From positions 1-14,245 of the forward strand of contig SLDH01000359.1 in assembly GCA_007125415.1 (NCBI GenBank): DNA of 14,245 bases. The letters run 5' to 3'. Origin of the DNA: Roseovarius sp. GTDB lineage: Bacteria; Pseudomonadota; Alphaproteobacteria; Rhodobacterales; Rhodobacteraceae. Each line of letters begins with the position of its first letter. Position 1 is the first letter of the stretch. The notes under the pieces were generated by a model. It searched no databases. It saw nothing but the letters and a program-made list of their open reading frames with translations, and was not told where the DNA came from. This document shows, piece after piece, positions 13,593 through 14,245 of this stretch. Made by a program: the position numbers and the translations under genes.

Positions 13593-14245
13593 ATGCTCGA
13601 ATTTGACAATGTCAGCAAGTCCTTCTGGACGGGCACACAGCGCAAGGTGATCCTCGAGCGGGTCTCCTTCCGGGTGGACCTTGGCCGCTCGCTCGGTATT
13701 CTGGCGCCCAACGGCATGGGCAAGACGACATTGATCAACATGATGGCCGGCCTCGAAAAACCCGATGAGGGCACAATCAGGCGAGGCTGCCGGATTTCTT
13801 TCCCGCTCGGCTTCATGGGCGGCGTGATCAGCAAGATTTCGGCCATGGAAAACTGCCGCTACATTGCGCGGCTCTACGGGCTTGACCCTGATTACGTGGA
13901 ATCCTTCTGCCGCTGGATGTGCAATCTCGGTGAATATTTCGATCAGCCGCTGGGCACCTATTCCTCCGGCATGCGCGCGCGCTTCACCTTCTCGCTGATG
14001 CTGGCGCTCGACTTCGACATCTATCTCATCGACGAAGGCATGCCCGGCTCCACCGATGTGGAATTCAACCGCAAGGCCGGGGAGGTCCTGCGCGAGAGGT
14101 TGCGCACCACCACAGTCGTTATCGTCTCGCACCAGGCGGAAACGCTTGAGAAATTCGCCCGTGAAGCGGCTGTGCTGATGGGCGGCAAACTCTATATGTT
14201 CGATACCTTGGAAGAGGCGAAACAGCTTTATGACTACGAAACCCA
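13593..14245 (+). CDS. KpsT/CtrD-type capsule polysaccharide export ATP-binding protein (partial, runs off the window)
   Basis: An open frame of 217 codons begins at ATG 13593 (GGAG 5 nt upstream) and reaches the window edge without a stop, so the 3' end is missing. It encodes an ABC ATPase: Walker A APNGMGKTT (residues 38-46), the capsule-exporter Q-loop region ISFPLGFMGG, signature YSSGMRAR (Y123 to R130), Walker B LALDFDIYLIDEG with D147-E148, and switch histidine H180 (VIVSHQ). The SSGM signature and DFDIYLIDE wording are typical of KpsT/CtrD, which powers export of lipid-linked capsular polysaccharide with KpsM, KpsD and KpsE. The Walker A first position is Ala rather than the usual Gly. 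Partner genes would be expected beyond the right edge. The family is near 220 residues, so little is lost. Confidence 0.92.
   Translation, partial: MLEFDNVSKSFWTGTQRKVILERVSFRVDLGRSLGILAPNGMGKTTLINMMAGLEKPDEGTIRRGCRISFPLGFMGGVISKISAMENCRYIARLYGLDPDYVESFCRWMCNLGEYFDQPLGTYSSGMRARFTFSLMLALDFDIYLIDEGMPGSTDVEFNRKAGEVLRERLRTTTVVIVSHQAETLEKFAREAAVLMGGKLYMFDTLEEAKQLYDYET

Noticed and set aside
13533..14132. 199-codon minus-strand open frame at the right end
   Set aside because: It lies opposite the KpsT-type ATPase, whose Walker A, signature, Walker B and H-loop are all intact on the plus strand.

Overview
The window is GC-rich, densely packed alphaproteobacterial chromosome. The mreB-mreC-mreD-mrdA-rodA order, the style of the proteins and the frequent GTG/TTG starts all point to Rhodobacterales (Roseobacter/Rhodobacter-type). 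This taxonomic call is my inference from protein style; no rRNA or tRNA gene is present to confirm it. There are no insertion sequences, phage genes, CRISPR arrays or tRNAs.

Left part (1-3081, minus strand): a surface-lipoprotein cassette. Two clearly paralogous small lipoproteins lie in tandem. Each has a lipobox, a poly-glycine tether and a TbpB/fHbp-like C-terminal region. They are followed by a Slam-type outer-membrane protein (signal peptide, TPR region, C-terminal beta-barrel ending in Phe). Slam proteins move lipoproteins to the cell surface, so the simplest reading is an exporter encoded with its own two substrates. Divergent from the cassette, across a 241-bp gap with a strong dyad, is an orphan NarL/FixJ-type response regulator (3323-3976).

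Middle (4188-10703, plus strand): the rod-shape/elongasome operon mreB, mreC, mreD, mrdA (PBP2) and rodA, with 8-bp and 4-bp gene overlaps, followed 3 bp later by a GhrA-type 2-hydroxyacid dehydrogenase. MreB organises the elongasome, MreC and MreD link it to the periplasm, and RodA polymerises glycan that PBP2 cross-links. The dehydrogenase is probably a metabolic passenger.

Right part: three minus-strand genes meet the operon tail to tail, with the two stop codons touching. In transcription order they are a GFA-type zinc protein, a uracil-DNA-glycosylase-family protein with four cysteines spaced as for an iron-sulfur cluster, and an SseB-like protein. Divergent from GFA is a two-domain cupin (12640-13386). 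After a 206-bp regulatory-looking gap, the window ends inside a KpsT/CtrD-type ATPase of a capsule polysaccharide exporter (13593 to the edge), so a cell-surface polysaccharide locus probably continues to the right.

The most interesting part is the Slam cassette with its tandem lipoproteins, poly-Gly tethers and divergent regulator. The proteins they present at the surface have no assignable ligand from sequence.
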